A stretch of DNA of 64,000 nucleotides from Flavivirga eckloniae. Lineage in GTDB: Bacteria > Bacteroidota > Bacteroidia > Flavobacteriales > Flavobacteriaceae. The notes beneath the pieces are model-generated. The model was not told where the DNA came from. It worked only from the letters and a program-made list of their open reading frames with translations, and did not search any database. A program made the position numbers and the translations under genes. This document shows, in pieces, positions 55,220-64,000 of this stretch (positions are counted from its first letter, which is position 1; every line of letters starts with the position of its first letter). The stretch lies in the NCBI RefSeq assembly GCF_002886045.1, contig NZ_CP025791.1:5161001-5225000 (forward strand), read 5' to 3'.

Positions 55220-55480
55220 AATCGTGTCCTTTCTGCATTAAAAATACTAAAACATTTAACTAAAGGCAAAAACTATACCTTAAATGATCTGTTAAGCTGC
55301 TAATTGACGAAAAAAAGTTTATAAAATCAAAATTTTTTAAGTGATACTTATTAACTAAAAAAGCATATACAATTGTTAATAAAAAACATGAAAAAAAGTA
55401 TAGAAACACCTGTCATGACTATTGAAATACTTATATTAGCATGTTGTGAAATACACATATAAAACTTAATTAAATTATTT

Positions 55481-58048
55481 ATGACAGAAGGAGAAAAATT
55501 GATCCCTATTAATATTGAGGATGAGATGAAATCGGCTTACATTGATTATTCAATGTCGGTCATTGTGTCACGTGCTTTGCCAGATGTAAGAGATGGTTTA
55601 AAACCAGTTCACAGACGTGTACTATATGGTATGCATGAACTAGGAGTTAGAGCAAATTCTGCACATAAAAAGTCCGCAAGAATAGTTGGAGAAGTTTTAG
55701 GTAAGTACCATCCACATGGTGATACGTCTGTTTACGATGCTATGGTGCGTATGGCTCAAGAATGGAGTTTACGTTATATGCTCGTTGATGGTCAAGGTAA
55801 CTTTGGTTCTATAGATGGCGATAGTCCGGCGGCCATGCGTTATACAGAAGCACGTATGCGCAAAATATCTGAGGATATGTTGGCAGATATTGAAAAAGAA
55901 ACAGTAGATCATAAATTAAACTTTGATGATACGTTACAGGAGCCAACTGTGTTGCCAACACGTATTCCAGGTTTATTAGTTAATGGTGCTTCTGGTATTG
56001 CTGTAGGTATGGCAACCAATATGCCACCGCACAATTTAACCGAAGTCGTTAATGGTACCATTGCTTATATAGATAATAACGATATAGAAATAGATGAGCT
56101 AATTACACTTATTAAAGCTCCTGATTTTCCAACAGGGGGAACCATTTATGGGTATGATGGTGTAAAAGAGGCTTTTCATACAGGTCGTGGACGCATCGTT
56201 ATGCGTGCTAAAGCAAATATTGAGGAAGTAAATGGGCGTGAGTGTATTATAGTTGATGAGATCCCTTACCAAGTCAATAAGGCAGACATGATTAAAAAGA
56301 CTGCCGATTTAGTAAACGACAAAAAGTTAGAAGGTATTGCGACGATTCGTGATGAATCTGATAGAAATGGTATGCGTATAGTATACGTTTTAAAGCGTGA
56401 TGCAATTCCGAATATTGTATTAAACAAACTGTTTAAGTATACTGCTTTACAGTCCTCATTTAGTGTGAATAACATTGCGTTGGTTAATGGACGTCCGCAA
56501 TTGTTAAACCTAAAAGATCTCATCCACTATTTTGTAGAGCACAGGCATGAGGTTGTTGTAAGAAGAACAACATACGAGTTACGAAAAGCAGAAGAGCGTG
56601 CTCATATTTTAGAAGGTTTAATTATTGCTTCAGATAATATTGATGAAGTTATCTCTATAATTAGAGGGTCTTCCAATGCCGATGAAGCCAGAGAGAACTT
56701 AATAAAACGTTTCGAGCTTTCCGAGATTCAGGCCAAGGCTATAGTTGAAATGCGTTTACGCCAATTAACAGGACTGGAACAAGACAAATTACGTTCGGAG
56801 TACGAAGAAATAATGAAAACAATCGAAGACCTTAAGGATATCTTGGCTAAAAAAGAGCGCAGAATGGATATTATTAAGGAAGAACTGGAAGTTGTTAGGG
56901 AAAAGTACGGTGATGAGCGTCGTTCTACCATCGAGTATGCTGGAGGTGATTTAAGTATTGAAGATATGATTCCAGATGAGAAAGTGGTTATTACCATTTC
57001 GCATGCAGGTTATATTAAACGTACATCGCTAACAGAATATAAAACACAAAATAGAGGCGGGGTTGGTCAAAAAGCATCAACGACCCGAAATGAGGATTTC
57101 TTAGAACACTTATTTGTAGGTACGAACCATCAATACATGTTGTTCTTCACTCAAAAAGGAAAATGTTTCTGGATGCGTGTTTATGAAATCCCAGAAGGTA
57201 GTAAAACATCCAAAGGAAGAGCTATTCAAAACTTGATAAATATTGAGCAAGATGATAAGGTAATGGCCTTCATTTGTACTCAAGACTTAAAGGATGAAGA
57301 CTATATTAATAGTCATTATGTCATAATGGCAACTAAAAACGGTCAAGTTAAGAAAACATCTTTAGAACAGTATTCAAGACCAAGAACCAATGGTATTAAT
57401 GCTATTACTATTAAAGAAGACGATGTACTTTTAGAAGCTAAATTAACTACTGGTACTAGTCAGGTTATGTTAGCATTAAAATCTGGAAAAGCTATTCGTT
57501 TTGAAGAAGCCAAAACAAGACCAATGGGTCGTGGTGCCTCTGGAGTTAGAGGTATAAGATTGGCTCACGATAAAGATGAAGTTATCGGCATGGTAACTAT
57601 AGAAAATCCAAAAGAAGAGTCTGTACTTGTGGTTTCTGAAAATGGTTATGGTAAGCGAACTTACATTGACGATCCAGAAGACGGAGAACCAGTATATAGA
57701 ATTACAAATAGAGGAGGAAAAGGGGTTAAAACCATTTCCATTACAGAAAAAACAGGAAACCTGGTAGCTATTAAAAGTGTAACAGATAATGATGATTTAA
57801 TGATTATTAATAAATCTGGTATCGCTATACGTTTAGCTGTTGAGAACCTAAGAGTTATGGGTAGAGCTACCCAAGGGGTTAAGTTAATCAATTTAAAAGG
57901 AAAAGATTCTATTGCAGCTGTAGCAAAGGTGATGCATGAAGAAGATGACGTTGAAGATGTTGAAACTGTTAACGATACCAATGAAAATGTTGAGGGTGGC
58001 ACAACTCTTGATAATACTGAAGGTGATAATGATAACACAGAAAATTAA
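55481..58048 (+). CDS. gyrA: DNA gyrase subunit A
   Basis: The 855-residue breakage-and-rejoining subunit of gyrase. The catalytic tyrosine is Y121 in [10 protein letters not shown]. In the quinolone-resistance region HGDTSVYD, the residue equivalent to E. coli Ser83 is T82 and that equivalent to Asp87 is D86. The C-terminal domain is a six-bladed beta-pinwheel, with a GyrA-box-like segment [14 protein letters not shown] around residue 520, and ends in a long acidic tail (about 30 Asp/Glu/Asn-rich residues). ParC lacks such a box, which supports GyrA over ParC. Confidence 0.95.
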   Translation: MTEGEKLIPINIEDEMKSAYIDYSMSVIVSRALPDVRDGLKPVHRRVLYGMHELGVRANSAHKKSARIVGEVLGKYHPHGDTSVYDAMVRMAQEWSLRYMLVDGQGNFGSIDGDSPAAMRYTEARMRKISEDMLADIEKETVDHKLNFDDTLQEPTVLPTRIPGLLVNGASGIAVGMATNMPPHNLTEVVNGTIAYIDNNDIEIDELITLIKAPDFPTGGTIYGYDGVKEAFHTGRGRIVMRAKANIEEVNGRECIIVDEIPYQVNKADMIKKTADLVNDKKLEGIATIRDESDRNGMRIVYVLKRDAIPNIVLNKLFKYTALQSSFSVNNIALVNGRPQLLNLKDLIHYFVEHRHEVVVRRTTYELRKAEERAHILEGLIIASDNIDEVISIIRGSSNADEARENLIKRFELSEIQAKAIVEMRLRQLTGLEQDKLRSEYEEIMKTIEDLKDILAKKERRMDIIKEELEVVREKYGDERRSTIEYAGGDLSIEDMIPDEKVVITISHAGYIKRTSLTEYKTQNRGGVGQKASTTRNEDFLEHLFVGTNHQYMLFFTQKGKCFWMRVYEIPEGSKTSKGRAIQNLINIEQDDKVMAFICTQDLKDEDYINSHYVIMATKNGQVKKTSLEQYSRPRTNGINAITIKEDDVLLEAKLTTGTSQVMLALKSGKAIRFEEAKTRPMGRGASGVRGIRLAHDKDEVIGMVTIENPKEESVLVVSENGYGKRTYIDDPEDGEPVYRITNRGGKGVKTISITEKTGNLVAIKSVTDNDDLMIINKSGIAIRLAVENLRVMGRATQGVKLINLKGKDSIAAVAKVMHEEDDVEDVETVNDTNENVEGGTTLDNTEGDNDNTEN

Positions 58049-58067
58049 TAAATAATAAATTCATAAA

Positions 58068-59327
58068 ATGAGAACACAGTTATTAATAGCTTTAACCTTT
58101 TCAATAAGTACTTTGACATTTGCGCAAAAGAAGGAATTGAAAACGGCCGATAAAGCTATAAGAGGCGAAAAATATGCTGAGGCTAAATCGGCATTAAAAC
58201 AAGCGGAAGCACTTATGGATGCTATGGACGCTAAGGCTAAATCAAAGTATTATTACTTAATTGCTAAAGCGTTATACGGAAAAGGAGAAGTGCCTATAGC
58301 CGATTCGGATGCTGCTTTAGAGAGCTTAAACAAAGTTGAAATTGGATATTCTGCAGAAGTTAATCTGTTAAAGCAGGATATGGCAAATGGCTTATTGAAG
58401 AAAGGAAATACGGCTTATGAGGGTAAGGATTACTCAAAGGCATCAGTATTTTTCGAAAAATCGTATCGAGTTACGGAAACGGATACCGTATTTCTTTATT
58501 ATGCAGCAGCAACTGCGGTTAATGTTCAAGAGTACGATAGAGCTTTAGGGCTTTATGAGGAGCTTAAAAAGTTAGGGTATACAGGTATTACTACTCAGTA
58601 TGTTGCTACGGATATTAAAACACAAAAAGAAGAAGTGTTTAATAGTAAAAGTTTACGTGATATTTCTGTTAAAGCTAAAACGCACAATAACCCAACAGAG
58701 CGTGTGTCTGAATCTAAGAAACCAGAAATTGTAAAAAACGTTGCGCTTATTTATGTTAACAGAGGTGATGACGAAAAGGCAATTGCTGCAATGAAAGAAG
58801 CAAGAGCAGAGAGTCCTAATGACGTTAATCTAATTTTATCTGAAGCCAATGTTCATTACAAAATGGGCAACACTGATGAGTTTAAGAAATTATTGGAAAA
58901 AGCCACGCAAATGGATCCTGATAATCCTGAATTACAATACAATTTAGGGGTGATAGCTTCAGAATCCAATCAACCAGAAGAAGCAAAAGCGTATTATGAA
59001 AAAGCGGTAAAATTAGATCCAAAATACATAAATGCTTACATAAACTTAGCAGCTTTGATTTTAAACAGAGAGCAATCTATCATTGAAGAGATGAATGGCT
59101 TAGGGACATCTAGAGCAGACAATAAGCGCTATGATGTATTAAGAGCAGAGCGTCAAGGAATTTATAAAGAAGCTGTTCCTTACCTAACAAAGGCACTTGA
59201 AATTAATGATAAGAGTATTAGCGCAGCAAAAACGTTAATGAATATTTACAGTATTCTTGGAGAAACTGATAAGTTTAAAAGTATGAAAGAGAAAGTTGAA
59301 GCTTTAGAAAGTGAAGGCGTTAACTAA
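58068..59327 (+). CDS. Exported TPR protein
   Basis: A 419-residue protein with a signal peptide (ISTLTFAQ) and tetratricopeptide repeats over about 25-160 and 220-415, for example AKYEKAVKLDPKYINAYINLAAL-type repeats (here PEEAKAYYEKAVKLDPKY). TPR proteins act as scaffolds. It starts 20 bases after gyrA and is probably on its transcript, although the two functions are unrelated; the same neighbourhood occurs in other Flavobacteriaceae as far as I recall. Confidence 0.87.
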   Translation: MRTQLLIALTFSISTLTFAQKKELKTADKAIRGEKYAEAKSALKQAEALMDAMDAKAKSKYYYLIAKALYGKGEVPIADSDAALESLNKVEIGYSAEVNLLKQDMANGLLKKGNTAYEGKDYSKASVFFEKSYRVTETDTVFLYYAAATAVNVQEYDRALGLYEELKKLGYTGITTQYVATDIKTQKEEVFNSKSLRDISVKAKTHNNPTERVSESKKPEIVKNVALIYVNRGDDEKAIAAMKEARAESPNDVNLILSEANVHYKMGNTDEFKKLLEKATQMDPDNPELQYNLGVIASESNQPEEAKAYYEKAVKLDPKYINAYINLAALILNREQSIIEEMNGLGTSRADNKRYDVLRAERQGIYKEAVPYLTKALEINDKSISAAKTLMNIYSILGETDKFKSMKEKVEALESEGVN

Positions 59328-59348
59328 ATCTAAAAAAATATACATTTT

Positions 59349-59382
59349 AAAAAAGGAGCAAATTTTAATTTGCTCCTTTTTT
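59349..59382. terminator. Bidirectional terminator
   Basis: A 14-bp stem (AAAAGGAGCAAATT and its complement) around TT, with A run before and T run after, lies between the TPR and NlpC/P60 genes, which converge. Confidence 0.9.
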
Positions 59383-59383
59383 A

Positions 59384-60133
59384 TTAAACTACTTTTTTAA
59401 TAACGCGTAGTTTGTGTGTATGTGTTCGTTTGTCTACATTATATATACCAGAGTGGTCTAATCGGTCTATTCTAACCTTACCATGGGCATGTATTATATA
59501 GTTGTCTTTCATTATAATACCTACATGAGTTATAATACCTTCGTTGTTATCGAAAAAGGCTAGGTCACCAGGCTCACTTTCTTCTATAAAACTTAAAGCT
59601 TCTCCCTGGGTTGCCTGTAGGGAGGCATCACGTAATAATTTGTATCCGTTTAATTTATAAACCATCTGGGTAAACCCGGAGCAATCGATCCCAAAGGGTG
59701 TTTTTCCTCCCCATAAATATGGCGTGTTTAAATATAAAAAAGCGGTTTGTATGATGTTGCTTTTAGGCTTTTTTCCTTCAATAAAGTTACCTTCGTGTTT
59801 ATGATTTAAATTTGAAAGTCCGTTTAAGGACGATCCTAATAGAATAGGGTGTAATTGATTGTTTTTGTCTTCAATAAATTCAACTAAATCTTCCGAAAGT
59901 TTTGGTGTTTCCTTATTTAAGGTTTTATAAGCATCTTCTGCAATTTCGAGATATTGTTTATTGTCTATCCAACCCTCATAAGAATCAAATGCTAAACGCA
60001 CTTTACTCCAGTTTTTGCGTTGTTCTAAGACTTTAAAAATTTCACCATATATGATTTGTGAAACAAGCTCGCTGGTATCTGCTGGTTCACCTCTAAGAGG
60101 AACAATACTTAAATTACAAATTCCGTACTGCAT
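59384..60133 (-). CDS. NlpC/P60 (C40) cell-wall hydrolase
   Basis: A 249-residue peptidase with an N-terminal SH3b region (1-70, ending WIDNKQYLEI) and a C-terminal NlpC/P60 domain. Active-site residues are the cysteine in FGIDCSGFTQ, the histidine of THVGIIM, and the third polar residue in IIHAHGKV. It should cut peptidoglycan stem peptides (D-glutamate to diaminopimelate). I see no signal peptide, so it may work on imported muropeptides in the cytoplasm, as some recycling enzymes do. Confidence 0.9.
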   Translation of the reverse strand: MQYGICNLSIVPLRGEPADTSELVSQIIYGEIFKVLEQRKNWSKVRLAFDSYEGWIDNKQYLEIAEDAYKTLNKETPKLSEDLVEFIEDKNNQLHPILLGSSLNGLSNLNHKHEGNFIEGKKPKSNIIQTAFLYLNTPYLWGGKTPFGIDCSGFTQMVYKLNGYKLLRDASLQATQGEALSFIEESEPGDLAFFDNNEGIITHVGIIMKDNYIIHAHGKVRIDRLDHSGIYNVDKRTHTHKLRVIKKVV

Positions 60134-60266
60134 AAAGTTATTATCTATTAACTATTACTATTAATTATTTGTGCAATTATATTGGAGATAAACCTCTGAT
60201 TGCCGAATAAAAATTTTAAAAAGTTTTTTCATAATAAATAATAACAATAAAAGTAATTTAATATTA

Positions 60267-61442
60267 CTAACGTTCTATAATAACTGCAGAAGCACCACCA
60301 CCTCCATTACAAATGGCTGCTGCTCCAATTTTAGCATCATTTTGTTCTAAAACATTTAGCAAAGTAATCATAATTCTAACACCAGAACAACCAAGAGGGT
60401 GTCCTAATGATACTGCGCCACCATTTACATTTACGTTGCTGTCATTTAATCCGAGAATTTTCATATTCGCAAGACCAACAACCGAGAAAGCTTCGTTAAA
60501 TTCGAAATAATCTACATCCGATATTTCTATGCCAGCTTTACTTAAAGCTTTAGGAAGTGCCTTTGCAGGAGCTGTTGTAAACCACTCAGGTTCGTGAGCA
60601 GCGTCTGCGTAACTTTTTATAGTTGCCAAGGGAGTCAAGCCAAGTTCGTTAGCTTTTTCTTTGCTCATTAAAACCATAGCGCCTGCGCCATCATTTATTG
60701 TTGAAGCATTGGCAGCTGTTACAGTACCATCTTTTGAGAATGCGGGACGTAATTGCGGAATTTTTTCCATCTTAACATTAGTAAATTCTTCGTCTTTACT
60801 TACTACAATAGGTTCTCCGCGACGTTGTGGTACTTCAACAGGAACGACTTCATTATTAAATTTACCGGCATTCCAAGCAGCGGCAGAGCGCTCATAGGAT
60901 TGTACAGCAAAAGCATCTTGATCTTCTCTTGAAAATTTATATTCTGTAGCACAAGCATCTGCACAAACACCCATGGCATTTTGATCGTAAGCATCTACCA
61001 GACCATCTTTTTGCATGCCATCAATTAATGTGGCTGGTCCAAATTTAGTGCTAGATCTGGCATGTAAATAATGAGGGATTAGGCTCATATTTTCCATACC
61101 TCCGGCCACTACAATATCTGCATCTCCAAGTGCGATGGTTTGAGTAGCTTGCATCACCGCTTTCATTCCAGAGGCGCATACTTTATTTACAGTGGTACAT
61201 GGTACCGTATTAGGTATTCCTGCATAAATAGCAGCTTGCCTAGCCGGAGCTTGACCCGTACCAGCCTGCACTACGTTACCCATTAATACTTCCTCAACTA
61301 ATTCTGGTTTTAAATTTATTTTGTCTAAGGCTCCTTTTATAGCAATAGATCCAAGTTTGGGGGCGGTAATAGTGGATAGAGCACCTAAAAAACTCCCAAT
61401 TGGAGTTCTTGCAGCCGATACAATAACTACTTCTTTATTCAT
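60267..61442 (-). CDS. Acetyl-CoA C-acyltransferase (thiolase)
   Basis: A 391-residue thiolase with nucleophile C89 (VNKVCASGM), H348 (GHPLGCSG) and C378 near the end. It makes or breaks acetoacetyl-CoA or longer 3-oxoacyl-CoA. The length and NEAFSVV block are those of biosynthetic/degradative type II thiolases; whether it serves beta-oxidation or ketone metabolism is not clear. The gene stands alone. Confidence 0.92.
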   Translation of the reverse strand: MNKEVVIVSAARTPIGSFLGALSTITAPKLGSIAIKGALDKINLKPELVEEVLMGNVVQAGTGQAPARQAAIYAGIPNTVPCTTVNKVCASGMKAVMQATQTIALGDADIVVAGGMENMSLIPHYLHARSSTKFGPATLIDGMQKDGLVDAYDQNAMGVCADACATEYKFSREDQDAFAVQSYERSAAAWNAGKFNNEVVPVEVPQRRGEPIVVSKDEEFTNVKMEKIPQLRPAFSKDGTVTAANASTINDGAGAMVLMSKEKANELGLTPLATIKSYADAAHEPEWFTTAPAKALPKALSKAGIEISDVDYFEFNEAFSVVGLANMKILGLNDSNVNVNGGAVSLGHPLGCSGVRIMITLLNVLEQNDAKIGAAAICNGGGGASAVIIER

Positions 61443-61542
61443 TAATTTTATGGTTTAATTTGTTCTTGCGAAAATAACGATTTTTTAGTAGAAATGTATA
61501 TGATTCATTTATTATAAAAATGGTGGTAGCTTATAATTTTAT

Positions 61543-61550
61543 TACATTTG
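61543..61550 (+). promoter_or_regulatory. Candidate -7 promoter box for the 7TM-HD gene
   Basis: TACATTTG is an exact TAnnTTTG match, 18 bases ahead of the ATG. No clear -33 TTG stands at 19-20 bases spacing. Confidence 0.45.
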
Positions 61551-61568
61551 AGACCATTAAGTTTTTAG

Positions 61569-63617
61569 ATGAAAGATTTTATAAATAAACTATATAAAAA
61601 TCATTCTTTAATTTATAAAGGGTTATTATTTATATCGACCACTTTTTTTATTGTGTATTTGTTTCCTAAAAGTGGAAAATTCAAGTACAATTTTGAAAAT
61701 GGAAAACCCTGGCAATCAGAAAATTTATATGCACCTTTCGATTTTGCCATAAAAAAAACAGATGGCGAGATTGAGTCTGAAAAAGAAGTGCTAGTTAACA
61801 ACTCGGTATTGTATTTTAATTTAGACAATACCATCGAAGCTAAAATAAAATCTTCATATAGTAATCACTTTAAAAATACATTTTCAGATTCTATTCCTAG
61901 GTCGGTGTCTAAAAAGTTATACAAGATCGGCGAAAAAATCGTTGACGAATTGTATCTATTTGGGGTTTTAAGTGAGGATTATAATTTTCCCGAAGATAGG
62001 GCTATAGTTGTGCTTGACGGAAGGGTTAAAAAACAGGATGGTTTCTTTTCTCATTTAATTAAGCAGGATGGAGTATCGAAAGTTATTGATAATGCTTTGA
62101 ATAAACAAGGTGTGATTCAGTATAAAACAGTTTTTACCTCCTTGTTTTTCGATTTAGTAGAGCCTAATCTGGTTTTCGATAAATCGTTTACAGATAAGGC
62201 ACTACAAGAAGAAATAGGAAAAATAGCTTACACCAGAGGAAGTGTTGCAAAGGAAACCTTGATAATTTCTAAGGGAGAAGTTGTAGAAGGCGATAAATAC
62301 CAAATATTAAAGTCGTTACAGTCGGAATACGAATCGCAGGTTTGGAGTAAATCCAATTATATCTGGGTATTGTTCGCTTATACATTGTTAGTAGCCTTAG
62401 CGTTATTAATGCTACTTTTGTTTTTAAGAAAGTATAGAATTGAAGTATTTGAAAATAATACTAAGGTTACATTTATTTTCTTCAATGTTTCTTTAATGAT
62501 ATTTATAACAACCTTTGTTGTAAATTATGATGCCAAGTATATTTATATTGTCCCCATTTGTATTTTGCCCTTAGTACTCAAGGCCTTTTTTGATGCCAGA
62601 CTGGGCTTATTTTCGCACGTCCTTACTGTATTGTTAATTGGGTTTATTGTACCCAATAGTTACGAATACATGTTTCTTCAAATTATAGCAGGAATTGTAA
62701 CTATATTGACTGTTTCAGAATTATACAAAAGAGCTAATTTATTTATATCGGTAGGGCAAATAACACTCATTTATATTATTGCCTATTTTGCATTTGTGGT
62801 TATTCATGAAGGTAGTGTGAAAACAATAAAATGGGAAATATTTATTTGGTTTATCTTGAGTGGACTTGCGACGCTTTTTGTACAGCCTTTAATATACATA
62901 TATGAAAAGATTTTTGGTTTGGTTTCTGATGTATCGCTTTTGGAACTTTCCGATACTAATTCGAAATTATTAAAAGAGCTGTCCGATAAGGCACCAGGAA
63001 CCTTTCATCATTCTTTAAATGTAGCCAACCTAGCTGAAGCTTCTGCAAATGAAATAGGAGCTAACGCTATGCTGGTAAGGGTAGGAGCTTTGTATCATGA
63101 TATTGGTAAAATGAGGAATCCAACTTTTTTCACCGAAAACCAATCAACAGGGATTAATCCACACGATGAATTGTCACCTAAGGAAAGCGCACGAATCATT
63201 ACAGATCATGTTATAAACGGTATAGAGATAGCCAAAAAGAATAATTTACCGGATAGAGTTATCGATTTTATACGTACTCACCACGGCTCTAGTGTTGTGT
63301 ATTATTTTTATATGCAGGAAAAGAAGGAATACGATGATGTTGATAAGCTAGATTTTAGTTATCCGGGGCCAAAACCATTTAGTAAGGAAACGGCTATTTT
63401 AATGATGTGTGATAGTATTGAAGCTGCGTCGAAAAGTCTAAAGGAACCAACATCTACAAAGATTGATGCATTTGTTGAGAATATCATAAATAAGCAAATA
63501 AAGGATGAACAATTTCTAAATGCGGACATTACATTTAAGGAAATTGAATCGATAAAAAAGGTGTTAAAACACAAGCTTGCAAACATTTATCATTTACGTA
63601 TTGAATACCCGGAATAA
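61569..63617 (+). CDS. 7TM-HD membrane phosphohydrolase (PgpH-like)
   Basis: A 682-residue protein: an N-terminal helix, an extracytoplasmic 7TMR-HDED-like domain to about 260, seven membrane helices to about 460, and a C-terminal HD domain. Metal-site motifs are FHHSLNVANLAE, LYHDIGKM and RTHHGSS. PgpH of Listeria, with this architecture, hydrolyses cyclic di-AMP, so this protein may do so; the substrate has not been shown for Bacteroidota. No diadenylate cyclase gene is in the window. Confidence 0.88.
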   Translation: MKDFINKLYKNHSLIYKGLLFISTTFFIVYLFPKSGKFKYNFENGKPWQSENLYAPFDFAIKKTDGEIESEKEVLVNNSVLYFNLDNTIEAKIKSSYSNHFKNTFSDSIPRSVSKKLYKIGEKIVDELYLFGVLSEDYNFPEDRAIVVLDGRVKKQDGFFSHLIKQDGVSKVIDNALNKQGVIQYKTVFTSLFFDLVEPNLVFDKSFTDKALQEEIGKIAYTRGSVAKETLIISKGEVVEGDKYQILKSLQSEYESQVWSKSNYIWVLFAYTLLVALALLMLLLFLRKYRIEVFENNTKVTFIFFNVSLMIFITTFVVNYDAKYIYIVPICILPLVLKAFFDARLGLFSHVLTVLLIGFIVPNSYEYMFLQIIAGIVTILTVSELYKRANLFISVGQITLIYIIAYFAFVVIHEGSVKTIKWEIFIWFILSGLATLFVQPLIYIYEKIFGLVSDVSLLELSDTNSKLLKELSDKAPGTFHHSLNVANLAEASANEIGANAMLVRVGALYHDIGKMRNPTFFTENQSTGINPHDELSPKESARIITDHVINGIEIAKKNNLPDRVIDFIRTHHGSSVVYYFYMQEKKEYDDVDKLDFSYPGPKPFSKETAILMMCDSIEAASKSLKEPTSTKIDAFVENIINKQIKDEQFLNADITFKEIESIKKVLKHKLANIYHLRIEYPE

Positions 63618-63643
63618 AAATTATAAAAAAGGGACAAAAATAG

Positions 63644-63674
63644 TTGTGTTATATCTAAGTATCTAGTACATTTG
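63644..63674 (+). promoter_or_regulatory. Promoter of the tRNA-Ser gene
   Basis: TTG at 63644-63646 and TACATTTG at 63667-63674 are 20 bases apart, the best full match to the flavobacterial promoter in this window; the tRNA begins 37 bases after the -7 box. Confidence 0.65.
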
Positions 63675-63710
63675 CAACCGCAATTTTATTGCAAGGTTCA
63701 TAATAATATT

Positions 63711-63794
63711 GGAGAGGTGCCAGAGTGGTAATGGAGCAGATTGCTAATCTGTCAACGCGTAAGTGTTGCCCGGGTTCGAATCCCGGTCTCTCCG
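63711..63794 (+). tRNA. tRNA-Ser (anticodon GCT)
   Basis: An 84-nt class II tRNA. The acceptor stem GGAGAGG pairs with TCTCTCC (last pair G-T), the discriminator is G, the anticodon stem GCAGA/TCTGT holds the loop TTGCTAA with anticodon GCT (63727-63760 region), and the long variable arm (CAACGCG-TAA-GTGTTG) is typical of serine tRNAs. The T-loop has GGTTCGAATCC. CCA is not encoded. It reads AGC and AGT codons. Confidence 0.96.
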
Positions 63795-63813
63795 CTTTTT
63801 TTTTGATAACCTT

Positions 63814-63931
63814 CGGGGTGTACCACGCTAAGGCGTGGCAGGTCTATGACCGGTCAAAGATGACGCCGAAGGAGTTATTATCGCGCCGCGTTTGGGACGC
63901 GGAGGTCGTCACGCTACAGGCGTGACCACCC
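63814..63931 (+). other. tRNA-Pro-like element with altered T-loop and expanded D-arm
   Basis: The stretch starts with CGGGGTGTA, as Pro tRNAs of this group do. From 63878 it reads TTATCGCGCC, then a perfect anticodon arm (CCGCG-TTTGGGA-CGCGG, 63886-63902, anticodon TGG at 63893-63895), then variable loop AGGTCG, then a 5-bp/7-base T-arm-shaped hairpin (TCACG-CTACAGG-CGTGA, 63909-63925) whose loop is not TTCRANY, and CACCC that pairs with GGGTG of the 5' side. About 50 bases with hairpins (for example CCACGC-TAAG-GCGTGG at 63823-63838 and palindrome GACCGGTC at 63848-63855) fill the D-arm. It is unlikely to be a working tRNA. It is far richer in G+C than its surroundings. Confidence 0.6.
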
Positions 63932-63944
63932 AAAACTATGACTT

Positions 63945-64000
63945 ATGGTAGTTTATATATTATATAGTCAAAAACGTTCAAGATATTATATAGGTCAAAC
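63945..64000 (+). CDS. GIY-YIG nuclease family protein, cut by the window edge
   Basis: Only the first 18 codons are in the window: MVVYILYSQKRSRYYIG and following. VYIL and YYIG are the two halves of the GIY-YIG signature, at the right spacing of about ten residues. Proteins of this kind (UPF0213-like) are small stand-alone nucleases in Bacteroidota, often next to tRNA genes. An ATG seven bases upstream (63938) opens another frame that stops early. The remainder of the gene lies outside. Confidence 0.75.
   Translation, partial: MVVYILYSQKRSRYYIGQ

Noticed and set aside
63725-63925. Open frame of 66 codons on the plus strand
   Set aside because: It starts inside the tRNA-Ser and runs through the tRNA-Pro-like element; the openness comes from G/C-rich structured RNA sequence.
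1-64000. CRISPR arrays, prophage, restriction-modification or toxin-antitoxin systems
   Set aside because: No direct-repeat arrays with even spacers, no phage structural genes, no methyltransferase/endonuclease pairs, and no convincing toxin-antitoxin pair were seen on either strand.

Overview
This window is chromosomal DNA from a member of the Bacteroidota, almost certainly the family Flavobacteriaceae. The evidence is low G+C, type IX secretion sorting domains, a SusC-like TonB receptor, the flavobacterial 6S RNA lying between zapA and rny, the DUF6048/DUF6452/rlmD block, and promoter -7 boxes of the TAnnTTTG type instead of a sigma-70 TATAAT. I cannot assign a genus from sequence reading alone.

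Layout. Positions 1-7.8 kb run on the minus strand: a three-gene biotin-dependent acyl-CoA carboxylase operon (carrier protein, biotin carboxylase, carboxyltransferase), then an aminotransferase/Nudix/PrsW cluster and an M42 aminopeptidase. From 7.8 to 21 kb come DUF4294 and hemolysin III-type membrane proteins, a DUF1800-DUF1501-T9SS secretion operon, a GNAT acetyltransferase, a methyltransferase/ZIP transporter/DUF4268 run, a THUMP RNA methyltransferase, an AraC-GyrI-DUF7000 fusion regulator, a repeat-filled gap, and a ThuA lipoprotein. From 20.4 to 32 kb come DUF6048, DUF6452, RlmD, an ECF sigma factor with a DUF6768 membrane protein, ornithine aminotransferase, small membrane proteins, a large T9SS substrate, an Smr protein, a calcium-repeat lipoprotein and a cysteine desulfurase.

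From 32 to 46 kb there is an M23 peptidase/TonB receptor/small ORF/PH-domain operon, the coiled-coil protein-zapA-6S RNA-rny block, xerD, two tandem outer-membrane barrel paralogues, aroQ, lpdA and a type II NADH dehydrogenase-like enzyme. From 46 to 55 kb there are MsrB and M48 lipoproteins, an MFS transporter, a four-gene ECF sigma/anti-sigma/beta-repeat envelope module, and clpC. From 55 to 64 kb there are gyrA, a TPR protein, an NlpC/P60 hydrolase, a thiolase, a 7TM-HD phosphohydrolase, tRNA-Ser(GCT), and at the very edge a tRNA-Pro look-alike followed by the start of a GIY-YIG nuclease gene.

Most of the window is ordinary core genome. I see no prophage, insertion sequence, CRISPR array or rRNA. 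The most unusual part is the right edge (63.8-64.0 kb). There a GC-rich stretch keeps the anticodon arm, variable loop and T-arm geometry of a Pro(TGG) tRNA, but has lost the T-loop sequence and carries a roughly 50-nt hairpin insertion in the D-arm, directly in front of a GIY-YIG nuclease start. Other points worth a second look are an in-frame 35-codon open tail beyond the clpC stop, a 20-bp perfect inverted repeat around a 122-bp spacer at 19.1-19.3 kb, a 51-residue unannotated small gene at 32.3 kb, and the sigma-factor envelope module at 49-52 kb.
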